Source: Glaciecola sp048820975 (lineage in GTDB: Bacteria > Pseudomonadota > Gammaproteobacteria > Enterobacterales > Alteromonadaceae). Taken from it: 64,000 nt of DNA. Both the position numbers and the translations under genes were made by a program. A model generated the notes under the pieces. That model saw only the letters and a program-made list of their open reading frames with translations, ran no database searches and was not told where the DNA came from. Below are positions 54,136-63,406 of this stretch, one piece after another; the stretch's first letter is position 1; each line of letters opens with the position of its first letter. Location: the NCBI RefSeq assembly GCF_048820975.1, contig NZ_JBMEUF010000001.1, forward strand, positions 1,612,001 to 1,676,000. The letters are read 5' to 3'.

Positions 54136-54374
54136 ATAATTCCTTTTAGTATAATTTGGCCTACAACAACTTAAAGCCAATTCCTACTTCAATCCTAACA
54201 AAGATTAAGCTTAAATTAAACTTCCCTTTGGTACAGGTCACATCAACTTTCTACACTTTTGTGATGGCTTGTGTTCATGGTATTATTAATGTTAATAATT
54301 TTAGCCTTGTTATGAACAGTTCGATGACACGCTCTACACATAACGGGTAACACTACTTCAGGCTAGGCTCACCC

Positions 54375-55556
54375 TTGAACAATACACATTTGCACATTGC
54401 TGACGAATCTTTTTCACTTAAACGCTTTCCCCTTAATCAGTTCGATAAATCCCTTCGCGCATGGGATGCGGGTGATGAGTACCTTATTTCACATGTAGTC
54501 GAAAATATAGATTTAGCGTCCACGAAACACATTGTGATAGTTAACGACAGTTTTGGCGCACTCACCTGCGCTATGGCTAGGTTGGCTCCACACGCCCGTA
54601 TTGACGTATACACTGACTCATTCATGAGTGAAACCGGCATATTAAAAAACCTAGTGGCATGTAACTTAGATAAAAACTCGGTAAACATTCACAGTGCTCT
54701 TGAGTTAGCGCAATTAGAAAGCGCGAATACACACATTGATCTCATGTTAGTCAAAGTCCCGCGTACACTGTCATACCTAGAGTTTTTGCTCATTGAGCTA
54801 AACAAGTTATTGAATGACTCAACACAAATAATTGCAGCGGCTATGGTCAAACTTATTACCTCTTCAGCGCTAAAAGTATTTGATAAGTGCTTAAGTAATA
54901 CTCGTACTTCTTTAGCGCGTAAAAAAGCACGCTTAGTTTTTGCTGACAAACGTGATGCTATCACCGAATCACTTCCTGTAAATATAGTAAGTGACGCTGA
55001 ACTTAACTTTGATTTACATAATTATGCCAACGTATTTTGTCGAGACCAAGTAGATATTGGTGCTCGTTACATGCTAAAAGCTATGCCAAAACATATTAAT
55101 CCAAATCAGGTAGTGATAGATTTGGGTTGTGGTAACGGTATTTTAGGTACGCAGGTATTGCTCAATCAAGCACAGGCTAAAGTTATATTTGTAGACGAAT
55201 CATATATGGCAATTGCCTCAGCCAAGGAAACGCTTGCTAACAGCGGTGCCTTGGAAAGCAGTGGTACAAATAATGCCGAATTTGTGATTAGCCATTGCTT
55301 ACATGATTTCCCCGACAACAGCGCTGACGTAGTATTGTGTAACCCGCCGTTTCATCAGCAAAACACAGTAATTGACGACATTGCCTGGCAAATGTTTGTA
55401 GATGCAAAGCGCGTACTGAAAGAAGGTGGGGAGCTTAGAATAGTGGGTAACCGGCACCTTGATCATCGGGTAAAATTAACCAAGCTGTTCGGCGGCTGTA
55501 AAGTGGTAGCCAGTGATACTAAGTTTTTAGTACTAAAGGCAATTAAGCATAGCTAA
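54375..55556 (+). CDS. rlmG: 23S rRNA (guanine-1835-N2)-methyltransferase RlmG
   Basis: 393 aa. Two tandem methyltransferase-like halves as in E. coli RlmG: a degenerate N-terminal half and a catalytic C-terminal half with VIDLGCGNGILGTQ and the NPPF catalytic motif (VLCNPPFHQQ). It methylates G1835 of 23S rRNA. The start is TTG, because an in-frame stop lies 27 bp upstream and no ATG is available; the N-terminus then aligns with the E. coli protein (LKRFP, AWDAGDEYL). Confidence 0.95.
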   Translation: MNNTHLHIADESFSLKRFPLNQFDKSLRAWDAGDEYLISHVVENIDLASTKHIVIVNDSFGALTCAMARLAPHARIDVYTDSFMSETGILKNLVACNLDKNSVNIHSALELAQLESANTHIDLMLVKVPRTLSYLEFLLIELNKLLNDSTQIIAAAMVKLITSSALKVFDKCLSNTRTSLARKKARLVFADKRDAITESLPVNIVSDAELNFDLHNYANVFCRDQVDIGARYMLKAMPKHINPNQVVIDLGCGNGILGTQVLLNQAQAKVIFVDESYMAIASAKETLANSGALESSGTNNAEFVISHCLHDFPDNSADVVLCNPPFHQQNTVIDDIAWQMFVDAKRVLKEGGELRIVGNRHLDHRVKLTKLFGGCKVVASDTKFLVLKAIKHS

Positions 55557-55593
55557 CGGTACAGTAAATACATAAATCAAAAGGATTCTTACA

Positions 55594-56217
55594 ATGCGCC
55601 AATTTTTCACCCTTTTCCTTCTTGTTTGCATAGCATCGCTTAACCCAGTGATGTCTAAGGCAAAAGAAAAGCCACGTATGTCAAGCCCCATAGGCGAGGC
55701 CGTGCAGCGCGATAATTATTACCCAAAAGTAAAATTTGAAACTAACATGGGTAACATAGTAGTTGAGCTAAGGCGGGATCGTGCGCCTATTACCGTGAAT
55801 AACTTCTTAACTTACGTTCGCGAAAAAGAATACGACAACACCTTATTCCACCGCATCGTAGCTGACTACATTGTGCAAGGTGGCGGTTATGATTTAAACA
55901 TGAAAGAAAAAAAATCTAACTACGCCATTATTAATGAGTCAGGTAATGGCTTAAAAAATGACGCTTACACAATCTCGATGGCACGTATGACCAACCCTCA
56001 TTCAGCTAAGCGCCAATTCTTCTTTAATATGAAAGAGAATGACAACTTGAACCCAAGCAGAACATGGGGCTATACGGTTTTTGGTGAAGTAATGGAAGGC
56101 CAAGAAGTGCTCGATGCCATGGCTGGTGTTGCAGTCCATGTTGACCCTGATACTGGCCTAGGTGACTCACCCGTTGAGGATGTAATTTTAAAACGCGTAA
56201 GTGTGATAGCTGAGTAA
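55594..56217 (+). CDS. Periplasmic peptidyl-prolyl cis-trans isomerase (cyclophilin)
   Basis: 207 aa. Signal peptide of about 22 residues (ending VMSKA), then a cyclophilin domain. Family residues seen include LFHRIVADYIVQGGGYD and MARMTNPHSAKRQFFFN. The Trp of eukaryotic cyclophilins is not at its usual place, as in E. coli PpiA. It helps fold proline-containing exported proteins. It follows rlmG by 37 bp and may share its transcript. Confidence 0.93.
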   Translation: MRQFFTLFLLVCIASLNPVMSKAKEKPRMSSPIGEAVQRDNYYPKVKFETNMGNIVVELRRDRAPITVNNFLTYVREKEYDNTLFHRIVADYIVQGGGYDLNMKEKKSNYAIINESGNGLKNDAYTISMARMTNPHSAKRQFFFNMKENDNLNPSRTWGYTVFGEVMEGQEVLDAMAGVAVHVDPDTGLGDSPVEDVILKRVSVIAE

Positions 56218-56325
56218 AATTAAATTGGCATAAATGCACGACAAGCCCTAAAGAATCAGGTTTTGTGTAGGATAAAGAGTAAACGTATAAATTATTTCAG
56301 TAATTTTATTAAAAGGTTTATCTCA

Positions 56326-56790
56326 ATGAATACACTCCCAATTGTAGTACTTATTGTTTTATGCACTGTATTTACTTTTGACGCCAAGGCCAAAGATGGT
56401 TATCAGCATTTTCCTGGTGTATTTTTAGGGGCAACCCATGCTGACAGCGAAACCGACTTCACTTACGCGCTAGAATATGAGTATAAGTTTAGTCAACATT
56501 TTGGTGCAGGCTTAGTGTATGAAAAAATAAATGACGCCCACCATGGTGACGGAATAACTATAAAACTCGCTTCTATTTACTATCACTTTGGTCACGATTT
56601 TAGACTTGGATTAGGCTATGGTGAAGAGAAGATTGGCGGATATCACCCGCACAGCGAAAATATTACTCGCGTTAATTTAAGCTACGAATACCACTTTGAG
56701 CACTTTTCTTTGGCACCAAGCCTGTCTATAGACTTTATAGATGGTGAAAATGCTACCGTGTTTGGCCTAGCCTTTATTAAACCTTTCTAA
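56326..56790 (+). CDS. Small outer-membrane beta-barrel-like protein
   Basis: 154 aa. Signal peptide of about 21 residues (ending AKA). The mature chain shows alternating aromatic/polar strands (FTYALEYEYKF, FGAGLVYEKI, IKLASIYYHFG, VNLSYEYHFEHF), and it ends in a C-terminal Phe (FIKPF), the outer-membrane insertion signal. An eight-strand barrel is plausible. Histidine-rich loops (HHGDG, HPHSEN) stand out. A TTG start at 56263 gives a longer frame, but the ATG at 56326 with AGG in front is preferred. Function unknown. Confidence 0.75.
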   Translation: MNTLPIVVLIVLCTVFTFDAKAKDGYQHFPGVFLGATHADSETDFTYALEYEYKFSQHFGAGLVYEKINDAHHGDGITIKLASIYYHFGHDFRLGLGYGEEKIGGYHPHSENITRVNLSYEYHFEHFSLAPSLSIDFIDGENATVFGLAFIKPF

Positions 56791-56844
56791 TATTAGAAAA
56801 TAAAAGTATTACAAAGCCCCTGCCCATTTGAGCTAAACCATATA

Positions 56845-56884
56845 AAAAACGGTATAAGTAATTATATTATTTTTAGCCGTTTTT
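56845..56884 (+). terminator. Possible terminator after the barrel protein gene
   Basis: AAAAACGG (56845-56852) pairs with CCGTTTTT (56877-56884) around a 24-nt AT-rich loop. It ends only four bases before the ATG of the next gene. Confidence 0.5.
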
Positions 56885-56888
56885 AATT

Positions 56889-57110
56889 ATGAATCCAATG
56901 AAGCTCAGCCCTAAAAAATTACTCCACAGCAAATGGACTGCGGTAAATCCTATAAAAAAACAAAAACACTTTATGATTGTTGATGTTGAATTTGACGAAA
57001 ACAATATCGTTATTCATTGTGAAATTCAGGCAATTATGAGCAAACAAAATACCAGCATAAACTGGCGAGATTTAAAAGATGATAAGCAATGGCTACAAGG
57101 TTGGCAGTGA
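56889..57110 (+). CDS. TIGR02450 family Trp-rich protein
   Basis: 73 aa cytoplasmic protein of a small conserved family. Family features: KKLLHSKWTAVNPIKKQKHFM at the start and INWRDLKDDKQWLQGWQ at the end, giving five tryptophans in the short chain if counted with KW. Function unknown. No ribosome-binding site separates the ATG from a hairpin just upstream; a second ATG at 56898 is an alternative start. Confidence 0.88.
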   Translation: MNPMKLSPKKLLHSKWTAVNPIKKQKHFMIVDVEFDENNIVIHCEIQAIMSKQNTSINWRDLKDDKQWLQGWQ

Positions 57111-57268
57111 GTTATTAATTGGTCTTGGAAAATGCGCTTCTCTATGTGGTTATTTATTTGATGAAAACCGAATAAGAAACCACAAAAGACTATGTTAAGG
57201 TAATCGAATAATGATCTAACTACGTAGTTAATCTACATTCAACACCATACTCAAAGAAAGGGACGCAA

Positions 57269-58909
57269 ATGAAAGCATCTGATTTAATGGTTAAAGCACT
57301 CGAAGCAGAGGGTGTGGAATATATCTTCGGTATCCCAGGCGAAGAAAATCTCGATTTACTTGAATCCTTACGCAATTCTTCAATAAAACTGATTCTTACA
57401 CGCCATGAACAAGGCGCTGGCTTTATGGCCGCAACCTACGGCAGATTAACTGGCAAAGTAGGCGTGTGTTTATCAACCCTTGGCCCCGGCGCAACGAACC
57501 TTGTAACACCGGCTGCCTACGCCCAATTAGGTGCTATGCCCATGCTTATGATAACCGGGCAAAAGCCAGTTAAAACAAGCAAACAAGGGCGATTCCAAGT
57601 AATTGATGTAGTTGACATGATGCGCCCTATTACTAAATACACTACGCAAGTGGTCAGCGGTGATCGCATTCCTTCGGTAGTGCGTGAGGCCTTTAGAATT
57701 GCCAGTGAAGAGCGCCCAGGTGCGGTACATATTGAATTACCAGAAGATATTGCCGATGAGCATACTTCTGCCCCCTTATTGGCTCCAAGTGCGGTTCGAC
57801 GCCCCATTGCCGAGTACAAGTCTATTAAAGCCGCGGTTGATATGATAGAAGCGGCGAAGTCTCCGGTATTGCTTATTGGCGCCGGAGCGAACAGAAAACT
57901 TACATCAAAAATGCTACGCGAATTTGTTGATAAAACAGGAATCCCATTTATTACTACTCAAATGGGTAAAGGCGTGCTTGATGAAACAGATAAGAAGTTT
58001 ATGGGAAATACCGCGCTTTCTTCGGGCGACTTCGTGCACCGCGTAATAAGCCGAGCAGATCTTATTATAAATGTGGGCCATGACGTAGTAGAAAAACCCC
58101 CTTTCTTTATGGAGGCTGGCGGCCAAAAAGTTATTCATATTAATTTTGAGACCGCAGCGGTTGACCCTGTGTATTTCCCGCAACTTGAAGTAGTGGGCGA
58201 CATAGCCAATAGCATATGGCAAATTAACCAATCTATAGATGCAAACTGTAAATGGCAGCTAGATTTTTACAGTGATGTACATGATGCATATATTGAACAC
58301 AAACAAGCATCTGAAGATGACGACCGCTTCCCGGTGTTACCTGAAAGAATGGTAAAAGACGTGCGCTCAGCCATGCCCAAAGACGGTATTGTCACGCTTG
58401 ATAACGGCGTATATAAAATTTGGTTTGCACGAAACTACCCTGCTGCGCTGCGCAATACGCTGCTATTAGACAATGCCCTAGCAACCATGGGCGCTGGGCT
58501 GCCTTCGGCTATGGCAGCAAAACTTGTTTATCCTGAACGCTCAGTTGTTACCGTATGTGGTGACGGTGGTTTTATGATGAACAGCCAAGAGCTTGAAACC
58601 GCCGTTAGACTCAACTTACATATTGTTGTGATTATACTGCGCGATGATGCCTACGGCATGATCAAGTGGAAACAAAGTAACATGGGCTTTAATAACTATG
58701 GCCTAGATTATGGCAATCCTGATTTTGTGAAGTATGTTGAGAGCTATGGCGGAAAAGGGTGGCGCATTGAGTCAGCAGGTGAGCTAAAAAGTGTGCTTGA
58801 GAAATGCTTAGCTGAACCTGCCGTTCACCTGATTGACCTACCTGTAGACTACAGCCTAAACGATGAAACCTTAAATGTTCAAATTCGCGATTTAAGTGCA
58901 AAACTGTAA
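57269..58909 (+). CDS. Acetolactate synthase large-subunit-like TPP enzyme
   Basis: 546 aa thiamine-diphosphate enzyme. The catalytic glutamate is in TRHEQGAGFMAATYGR near residue 50; the cofactor motif runs from GDGGFMMNSQELETAV (about residue 432) to LRDDAYGMIKW. It resembles catabolic acetolactate synthases of the AlsS type, which lack a small regulatory subunit and FAD need. No ilvN or alsD neighbour. It is followed 15 bp later by an aldehyde dehydrogenase, so it may supply an aldehyde or 2-oxo product for oxidation. AAAGGG precedes the ATG. Confidence 0.9.
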   Translation: MKASDLMVKALEAEGVEYIFGIPGEENLDLLESLRNSSIKLILTRHEQGAGFMAATYGRLTGKVGVCLSTLGPGATNLVTPAAYAQLGAMPMLMITGQKPVKTSKQGRFQVIDVVDMMRPITKYTTQVVSGDRIPSVVREAFRIASEERPGAVHIELPEDIADEHTSAPLLAPSAVRRPIAEYKSIKAAVDMIEAAKSPVLLIGAGANRKLTSKMLREFVDKTGIPFITTQMGKGVLDETDKKFMGNTALSSGDFVHRVISRADLIINVGHDVVEKPPFFMEAGGQKVIHINFETAAVDPVYFPQLEVVGDIANSIWQINQSIDANCKWQLDFYSDVHDAYIEHKQASEDDDRFPVLPERMVKDVRSAMPKDGIVTLDNGVYKIWFARNYPAALRNTLLLDNALATMGAGLPSAMAAKLVYPERSVVTVCGDGGFMMNSQELETAVRLNLHIVVIILRDDAYGMIKWKQSNMGFNNYGLDYGNPDFVKYVESYGGKGWRIESAGELKSVLEKCLAEPAVHLIDLPVDYSLNDETLNVQIRDLSAKL

Positions 58910-58924
58910 AGCAAAGGAGATGAC

Positions 58925-60379
58925 ATGACCGATTTTAGTAAACAGAAATTAGCTGAAAGCTACCCATACTATTTAGCCAACAAAGCTGTATTTGCCAATA
59001 GTGACCTAGAAGTGAGCAACAAATACACCGGTGAGTGCGCAACAAAGGTAGCCCTTGCCGATGCACAAGTAATTGACAAAGCTATAGCCGCTGCTGAGGC
59101 GGCGCAGCCTGCGCTCAATAAAATGCCCGCCTATGAACGCCAAGCAATATTGGAACACTGCGTGACTCGCTTTAAAGAGCGCTTTGATGAACTTGCCTAT
59201 GCACTTTGTATTGAAGCGGGCAAACCTATTAAAGACGCACAAGGCGAAGTTACGCGCTTAATCGACACCTTCAAAATTGCCGCAGAAGAAGCTGTGCGCA
59301 TAAATGGAGAAGTAATTGAACTTGAGATTACTGCTCGAGCAAAAGGTTACAGTGGTATGAGCAAGCGAGTACCTATAGGCCCATGTTCGTTTATTTCGCC
59401 GTTCAATTTCCCTCTTAACTTAGCGGCGCATAAGGTTGCCCCGGCTATTGCTGCGGGCTGTGCTTTTGTACTCAAACCGGCTAGCCGAACGCCCATAGGT
59501 TCAATTATTATTGGTGAAATACTGGCTGAAACTAACCTTCCAGAGGGTGCATTTTCGGTCTTACCTTGTAGCCGTGACGGTGCTGACTTATTCACCACTG
59601 ACGAGCGCTTTAAGCTACTGAGTTTTACAGGCTCGCCTGATGTGGGTTGGGCCTTAAAAGCAAAAGCCGGTAAAAAACCCGTTATATTAGAGCTAGGCGG
59701 CAATGCCGCGTGCGTGGTTGACCATGATACTGACATTGACGATGCAATAACGCGCATAGTATTTGGCGCTTATTATCAAAGTGGCCAAAGCTGTATTAGT
59801 GTGCAGCGAGTTATTGTGCATGAAAGTATTTACGACACATTTAAAAAAGCCTACCTTGAAAAGGTAAGTAGTTTAGTTGAAGGTGACCCATTAGACACTG
59901 ATACATTCATAGGCCCCATGATAGCCGAATCAGAGGCTAAACGCTTAGAATCATGGATTAATGATGCGGTTAGCAAAGGCGCTAAGTTACTTTGCGGCGG
60001 CAAGCGCGATGGAGCCATGCTAAGTGCTGCAATACTAGAAGATGTACCTGTAGATTGTGACATAAACGCTGATGAAGCCTTTGGCCCTGTATCAGTTTTA
60101 AGCAAGTTCAGTACCTTTGATGAAGCATTGGCATCTGTTAATAACAGTCAATTTGGTCTGCAAGCTGGTATTTTCACCCGTGACATTTACAAAGCCCATC
60201 AGGCATGGGATGAGTTAGAAGTTGGCGGCGTTGTAATAGGTGATGTGCCTAGTTGGCGAGTTGACAACATGCCTTACGGCGGCGTAAAAGAATCAGGCTT
60301 GGGCCGTGAAGGTATTCGCTATGCGATTGAAGACATGACTGAACTTCGTTTAATGGTGCTGCGAAACCCTAAAGCTTAA
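58925..60379 (+). CDS. NAD(P)-dependent aldehyde dehydrogenase
   Basis: 484 aa. Catalytic cysteine in SGQSCISVQRV (about residue 286), general-base glutamate in LELGGNAAC, and the NAD-binding FISPFNFPLN and FTGSPDVGW. The closing MPYGGVKESGLGREG is the family's C-terminal signature. It resembles the broad lactaldehyde/succinic-semialdehyde group. Strong GGAGATG ribosome-binding site 15 bp after the TPP enzyme; the pair should form one operon. Confidence 0.93.
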   Translation: MTDFSKQKLAESYPYYLANKAVFANSDLEVSNKYTGECATKVALADAQVIDKAIAAAEAAQPALNKMPAYERQAILEHCVTRFKERFDELAYALCIEAGKPIKDAQGEVTRLIDTFKIAAEEAVRINGEVIELEITARAKGYSGMSKRVPIGPCSFISPFNFPLNLAAHKVAPAIAAGCAFVLKPASRTPIGSIIIGEILAETNLPEGAFSVLPCSRDGADLFTTDERFKLLSFTGSPDVGWALKAKAGKKPVILELGGNAACVVDHDTDIDDAITRIVFGAYYQSGQSCISVQRVIVHESIYDTFKKAYLEKVSSLVEGDPLDTDTFIGPMIAESEAKRLESWINDAVSKGAKLLCGGKRDGAMLSAAILEDVPVDCDINADEAFGPVSVLSKFSTFDEALASVNNSQFGLQAGIFTRDIYKAHQAWDELEVGGVVIGDVPSWRVDNMPYGGVKESGLGREGIRYAIEDMTELRLMVLRNPKA

Positions 60380-60500
60380 GTGAACTTTTGATATATCTAA
60401 TGTTGCTCAAGCGGTAGGCATTTCTTAAGGCATACCCACCGCTTGAAATTTGAGAATAGCTAGATTAGTATCATTAAAAACCAAAAAGTTAGACTTAAGT

Positions 60501-61886
60501 ATGAAATTTATTGAAGGTTTAAGTTTTCAAGCTATTCTCAAACATGCTCATATTGGTGTCATCATTCATGATTGGAACACCTCAATAGTTTACATCAATC
60601 CTAATGGCCTCAAAATGTTAAGGTTAACTTACGAGCAGGCGATTGGACGAGATTCATACGATCCCCATTGGACTTTAATTGACGAGTCAGGCAATATTTT
60701 AGCCGTAGAAGACTACCCAGTTAATATTGTAAAGCGCAACAAAGAAAGAGTGAAAAATAAAGTTGTAGGAATCATTGATAGTTCGCAAGATGCTATTAGT
60801 TGGTTTCTAACCAATGCCTATTATGAAGGGCTTGATTCTAAAGATGAGTTTATAGTAGTTACTTTTACTGATATTTCTGCATCTAAACAACATTTCTCAT
60901 TTCAAGACATTGTTGAAAATACCCAAGACATGGTGATAGTTACCGACGCAAAAAATATTAGCTACCCTGAAGGCCCTAAAATAGTATATGTAAATAAAGC
61001 ATTTGAAAAATTAACAGGTTATTCCGCGACAGAAGTGGTAGGTGAAACGCCTAGAATACTGCAAGGAAACCTGACTAATTCCGAAAGCAAACGCAGAATT
61101 GCTGAAGCATTAAATAATGTAGAAGAAATTACCGAAACGCTTTTAAATTATGATGCAAGTGGACGCCCATACTGGGTTGAAATAAATATAATCCCTTTAA
61201 AAAATAAGTTCGACGAAGTCACTCATTTCGCCGCTATTCAGCGTGACGTTTCAAAAATGACGTTTCAAACAGAACAACTAGAAAGAAGAAATAGCGATCT
61301 TAAAGTACTGAAGTCTAGTTTGGAAAGTTTAGTTAATGAACGAACCCTCGAATTAGAAAAAGCAAAATCTGAACTTGAAAAAATAGCATTTTTCGATCCT
61401 TTAACCAAAATTCCCAACCGAAGATTCTTTTTAGAACAAGCCAGCAAGCTTGTTAAATCATGCATTAGGCGCGGTGGCATAGTCGCTTTCGGCTTAATAG
61501 ATATTGATAATTTCAAACAAATAAATGACGATTACGGCCATAATATTGGTGATAAAGTATTAGTTTATTTAGCAAATTTATTAGCGAGTACGCTGCGCGA
61601 AGATGATGTTTTTTGTCGCTATGGTGGAGAAGAGTTCGCATTTGCTATTATCATCAATGACTTGGCTCATGCGACAGCTGTGGCTGAAAAAATACTGACC
61701 AACATAAATTCATTAAAAATTCCAATTCCTGATCAGAATAATTTGCTGGTAACAGCTAGTATAGGCGTGAGTGCCGTGACCCCTGAAATAGGGTTCGAGT
61801 TTACGGAAGAACTACACAAAGCTGATATGGCGATGTATGATGTTAAAAAAGCTGGCAAAAACGCCTATAAAGTAATAAGCGATTAG
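60501..61886 (+). CDS. PAS domain-containing diguanylate cyclase
   Basis: 461 aa, soluble. Two PAS domains: residues about 10-120 (HIGVIIHDWNTSIVYINPNG) and 130-255 (VYVNKAFEKLTGYSATEVVG, with a PAC segment ending FAAIQRDVS). A coiled coil follows, then GGDEF with YGGEEF. Here the canonical inhibitory site is present: R-E-D-D five residues ahead of GGEEF, so feedback inhibition by c-di-GMP is expected, unlike the other two cyclases in the window. A TTG at 60450 would lengthen it; the ATG is preferred. Confidence 0.93.
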   Translation: MKFIEGLSFQAILKHAHIGVIIHDWNTSIVYINPNGLKMLRLTYEQAIGRDSYDPHWTLIDESGNILAVEDYPVNIVKRNKERVKNKVVGIIDSSQDAISWFLTNAYYEGLDSKDEFIVVTFTDISASKQHFSFQDIVENTQDMVIVTDAKNISYPEGPKIVYVNKAFEKLTGYSATEVVGETPRILQGNLTNSESKRRIAEALNNVEEITETLLNYDASGRPYWVEINIIPLKNKFDEVTHFAAIQRDVSKMTFQTEQLERRNSDLKVLKSSLESLVNERTLELEKAKSELEKIAFFDPLTKIPNRRFFLEQASKLVKSCIRRGGIVAFGLIDIDNFKQINDDYGHNIGDKVLVYLANLLASTLREDDVFCRYGGEEFAFAIIINDLAHATAVAEKILTNINSLKIPIPDQNNLLVTASIGVSAVTPEIGFEFTEELHKADMAMYDVKKAGKNAYKVISD

Positions 61887-61941
61887 CCGTTTGTTTTATT
61901 TAAAGGAGCTCTTTTATTCCTGAGTAAATTTTAGCGTAAAA

Positions 61942-62739
61942 TTAAGCTGCTGTTTTTGCATCTTCCTGCTTGAATTTTTTGTGCTGCTCTTCATTGCTAC
62001 CTTTTTTCCAGTAGCTTGATGCATATAAGTGAGAGCGCTCTATTCCTTTCTCTTTTTTCAAATATTGTCTTAATTTTTTCATCACATTGTACTCGCATGC
62101 AATCCATGCTGAGAACTCACCAATTGATAATTCTGTATTTTCTAATGCTTTAACTAATGGAGAGTTAATGTCGCCTGGTTTCGGATTAATTAGCCATTCG
62201 ACGCTTACTCCATCGGGTTTAGTTAGCTCTTGAATATCACTTTCAGCGAGCACTTCAATAATCACTTTCCCAAGCGCGTCAGCATCTAGCTTTTTCAAGT
62301 TAGCGGTAATTGCAGGTAAGGCTGTCATGTCGCCAAGAAATAATAAATAACTGGCTTGTTGATTTATAAAACTTGCTGGCCCTGGCCCAGCGATAGATAT
62401 ATTGTCGCCTACTTTTGCATTAAGAGCCCACGATGCCGCTAAACCGTCAACCGTATTATCAGACTTTTTGTCATGTAACATAAAGTCAATATCTATTTCC
62501 TCTTCTACATAACGCTGCCTAGCAATGGTATACGTTCTCATTACTGGCTTTTCTGAACCTGCTTGGGTGAATAGTAATTTTACATATGCACCTTCGGAAT
62601 TTTCTGGAAAATTACGCAAAGCAGCTCCTTGTAAGGTCACTCTGCGCATGTTTTCGGTCAATTGCGTGACTAATTTCACAGACACAGCAATAGACGATTT
62701 TCGTGCTTTTACATTTTTAAAACGGTCAACAATGCTCAT
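61942..62739 (-). CDS. Siderophore-interacting protein (FAD-dependent ferric reductase type)
   Basis: 265 aa, SIP/ViuB family. The FAD-binding part has the MRRVTLQGAALRNFPEN and MRTYTIARQR motifs (the R-x-Y-T/S signature), and GPGPASF plus SYLLFLGDMTALPAI contacts. The C-terminal half has the family's VEWL and AWIACEYNVMKKLR segments. These enzymes reduce ferric siderophores to release iron. A TTG at 62751 is in frame; the ATG at 62739 is preceded by GGAG. Divergent from a MarR regulator. Confidence 0.93.
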   Translation of the reverse strand: MSIVDRFKNVKARKSSIAVSVKLVTQLTENMRRVTLQGAALRNFPENSEGAYVKLLFTQAGSEKPVMRTYTIARQRYVEEEIDIDFMLHDKKSDNTVDGLAASWALNAKVGDNISIAGPGPASFINQQASYLLFLGDMTALPAITANLKKLDADALGKVIIEVLAESDIQELTKPDGVSVEWLINPKPGDINSPLVKALENTELSIGEFSAWIACEYNVMKKLRQYLKKEKGIERSHLYASSYWKKGSNEEQHKKFKQEDAKTAA

Positions 62740-62819
62740 ATCATACTCCAAATTATAGGACTCTTATTTCGACTCAACTTATTCTGAGTGCTCTATTGCT
62801 TGAATTGCACAAGCAGATA

Positions 62820-62863
62820 GTTGATAATGACAACTATATGGCAACAAGGTTGATAATGTCAAC
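62820..62863. promoter_or_regulatory. Two near-identical operators in the SIP/MarR divergent promoter
   Basis: GTTGATAATGACAAC (62820-62834) and GTTGATAATGTCAAC (62849-62863) differ at one base, and both are inverted repeats of GTTG(A)-type half-sites. Their centres are 29 bp apart, close to three helical turns, so two dimers would bind on the same DNA face. They match the form of MarR-family sites and lie where they could repress both divergent genes. Binding by the adjacent regulator is inference. Confidence 0.7.
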
Positions 62864-62882
62864 CAATATATGGATTCATTAA

Positions 62883-63308
62883 ATGATGTCAGGTAGTAGA
62901 CCATTAGATACGCTTTTTCATTTAGTACATGGAGTAAAGCGTCAATTGCAAAGCATTGCGTCTTCAATTGATGAGGATTTAGCGCCAATGCATATTAGAG
63001 TTATTAAAATTATTGACCGAAAAAAATTATGTACCGCAATAGACATTGCAAATTATTTAAACCGAGATAAAGCGCAAGTAACACGCCTAATTTCAACTCT
63101 GATTAAAAAAGGCTTGATTACTAAACAGCCCAATAAAGATGACAAGCGCAGCCAATTCTTAGTAATAAGCAATGAGGGAGAAGATGTGATCAAAGCAATC
63201 GCGCAATTTGACAAGAACATAATGGAAATAATGACCCGCGGCCTTGAAGAAAATGAAATTAAAGAGTTTGAGCGAGTCGCTAAACTCATGACCGCTAATC
63301 TTGAGTAA
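62883..63308 (+). CDS. MarR family transcriptional regulator
   Basis: 141 aa. Winged helix-turn-helix with the LNRDKAQVTRLISTLIKKGLI recognition helix and DDKRSQFLVIS wing, the MarR hallmark. No Shine-Dalgarno is obvious before the double ATG, and the upstream operator ends 19 bp away, so a short or leaderless message is possible. Divergent from the siderophore-interacting gene and probably self-regulated. Ligand unknown. Confidence 0.92.
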   Translation: MMSGSRPLDTLFHLVHGVKRQLQSIASSIDEDLAPMHIRVIKIIDRKKLCTAIDIANYLNRDKAQVTRLISTLIKKGLITKQPNKDDKRSQFLVISNEGEDVIKAIAQFDKNIMEIMTRGLEENEIKEFERVAKLMTANLE

Positions 63309-63379
63309 AGATTAAGCTATCATCGTCTATAATAAGAATATTCGCCGGGCGCATAACAGGCTTAGCTCTTTTGCAAAGT

Positions 63380-63406
63380 AAAAAGGGCTAGCGAGCCCTT
63401 CTTTGC
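63380..63406 (-). terminator. Terminator of the PepSY gene
   Basis: Stem AAGGGCT against AGCCCTT with a CGCT loop on the minus strand, followed by TTTAC. It overlaps the PepSY stop codon. On the plus strand an additional outer pairing GCAAAG/CTTTGC extends it. Confidence 0.5.

Noticed and set aside
58558..58680. Loss of the TPP metal ligand in the acetolactate-synthase-like enzyme (RDD instead of NN)
   Set aside because: AlsS-type enzymes have ND at this place and the aspartate is kept here, so cofactor binding is probably normal.
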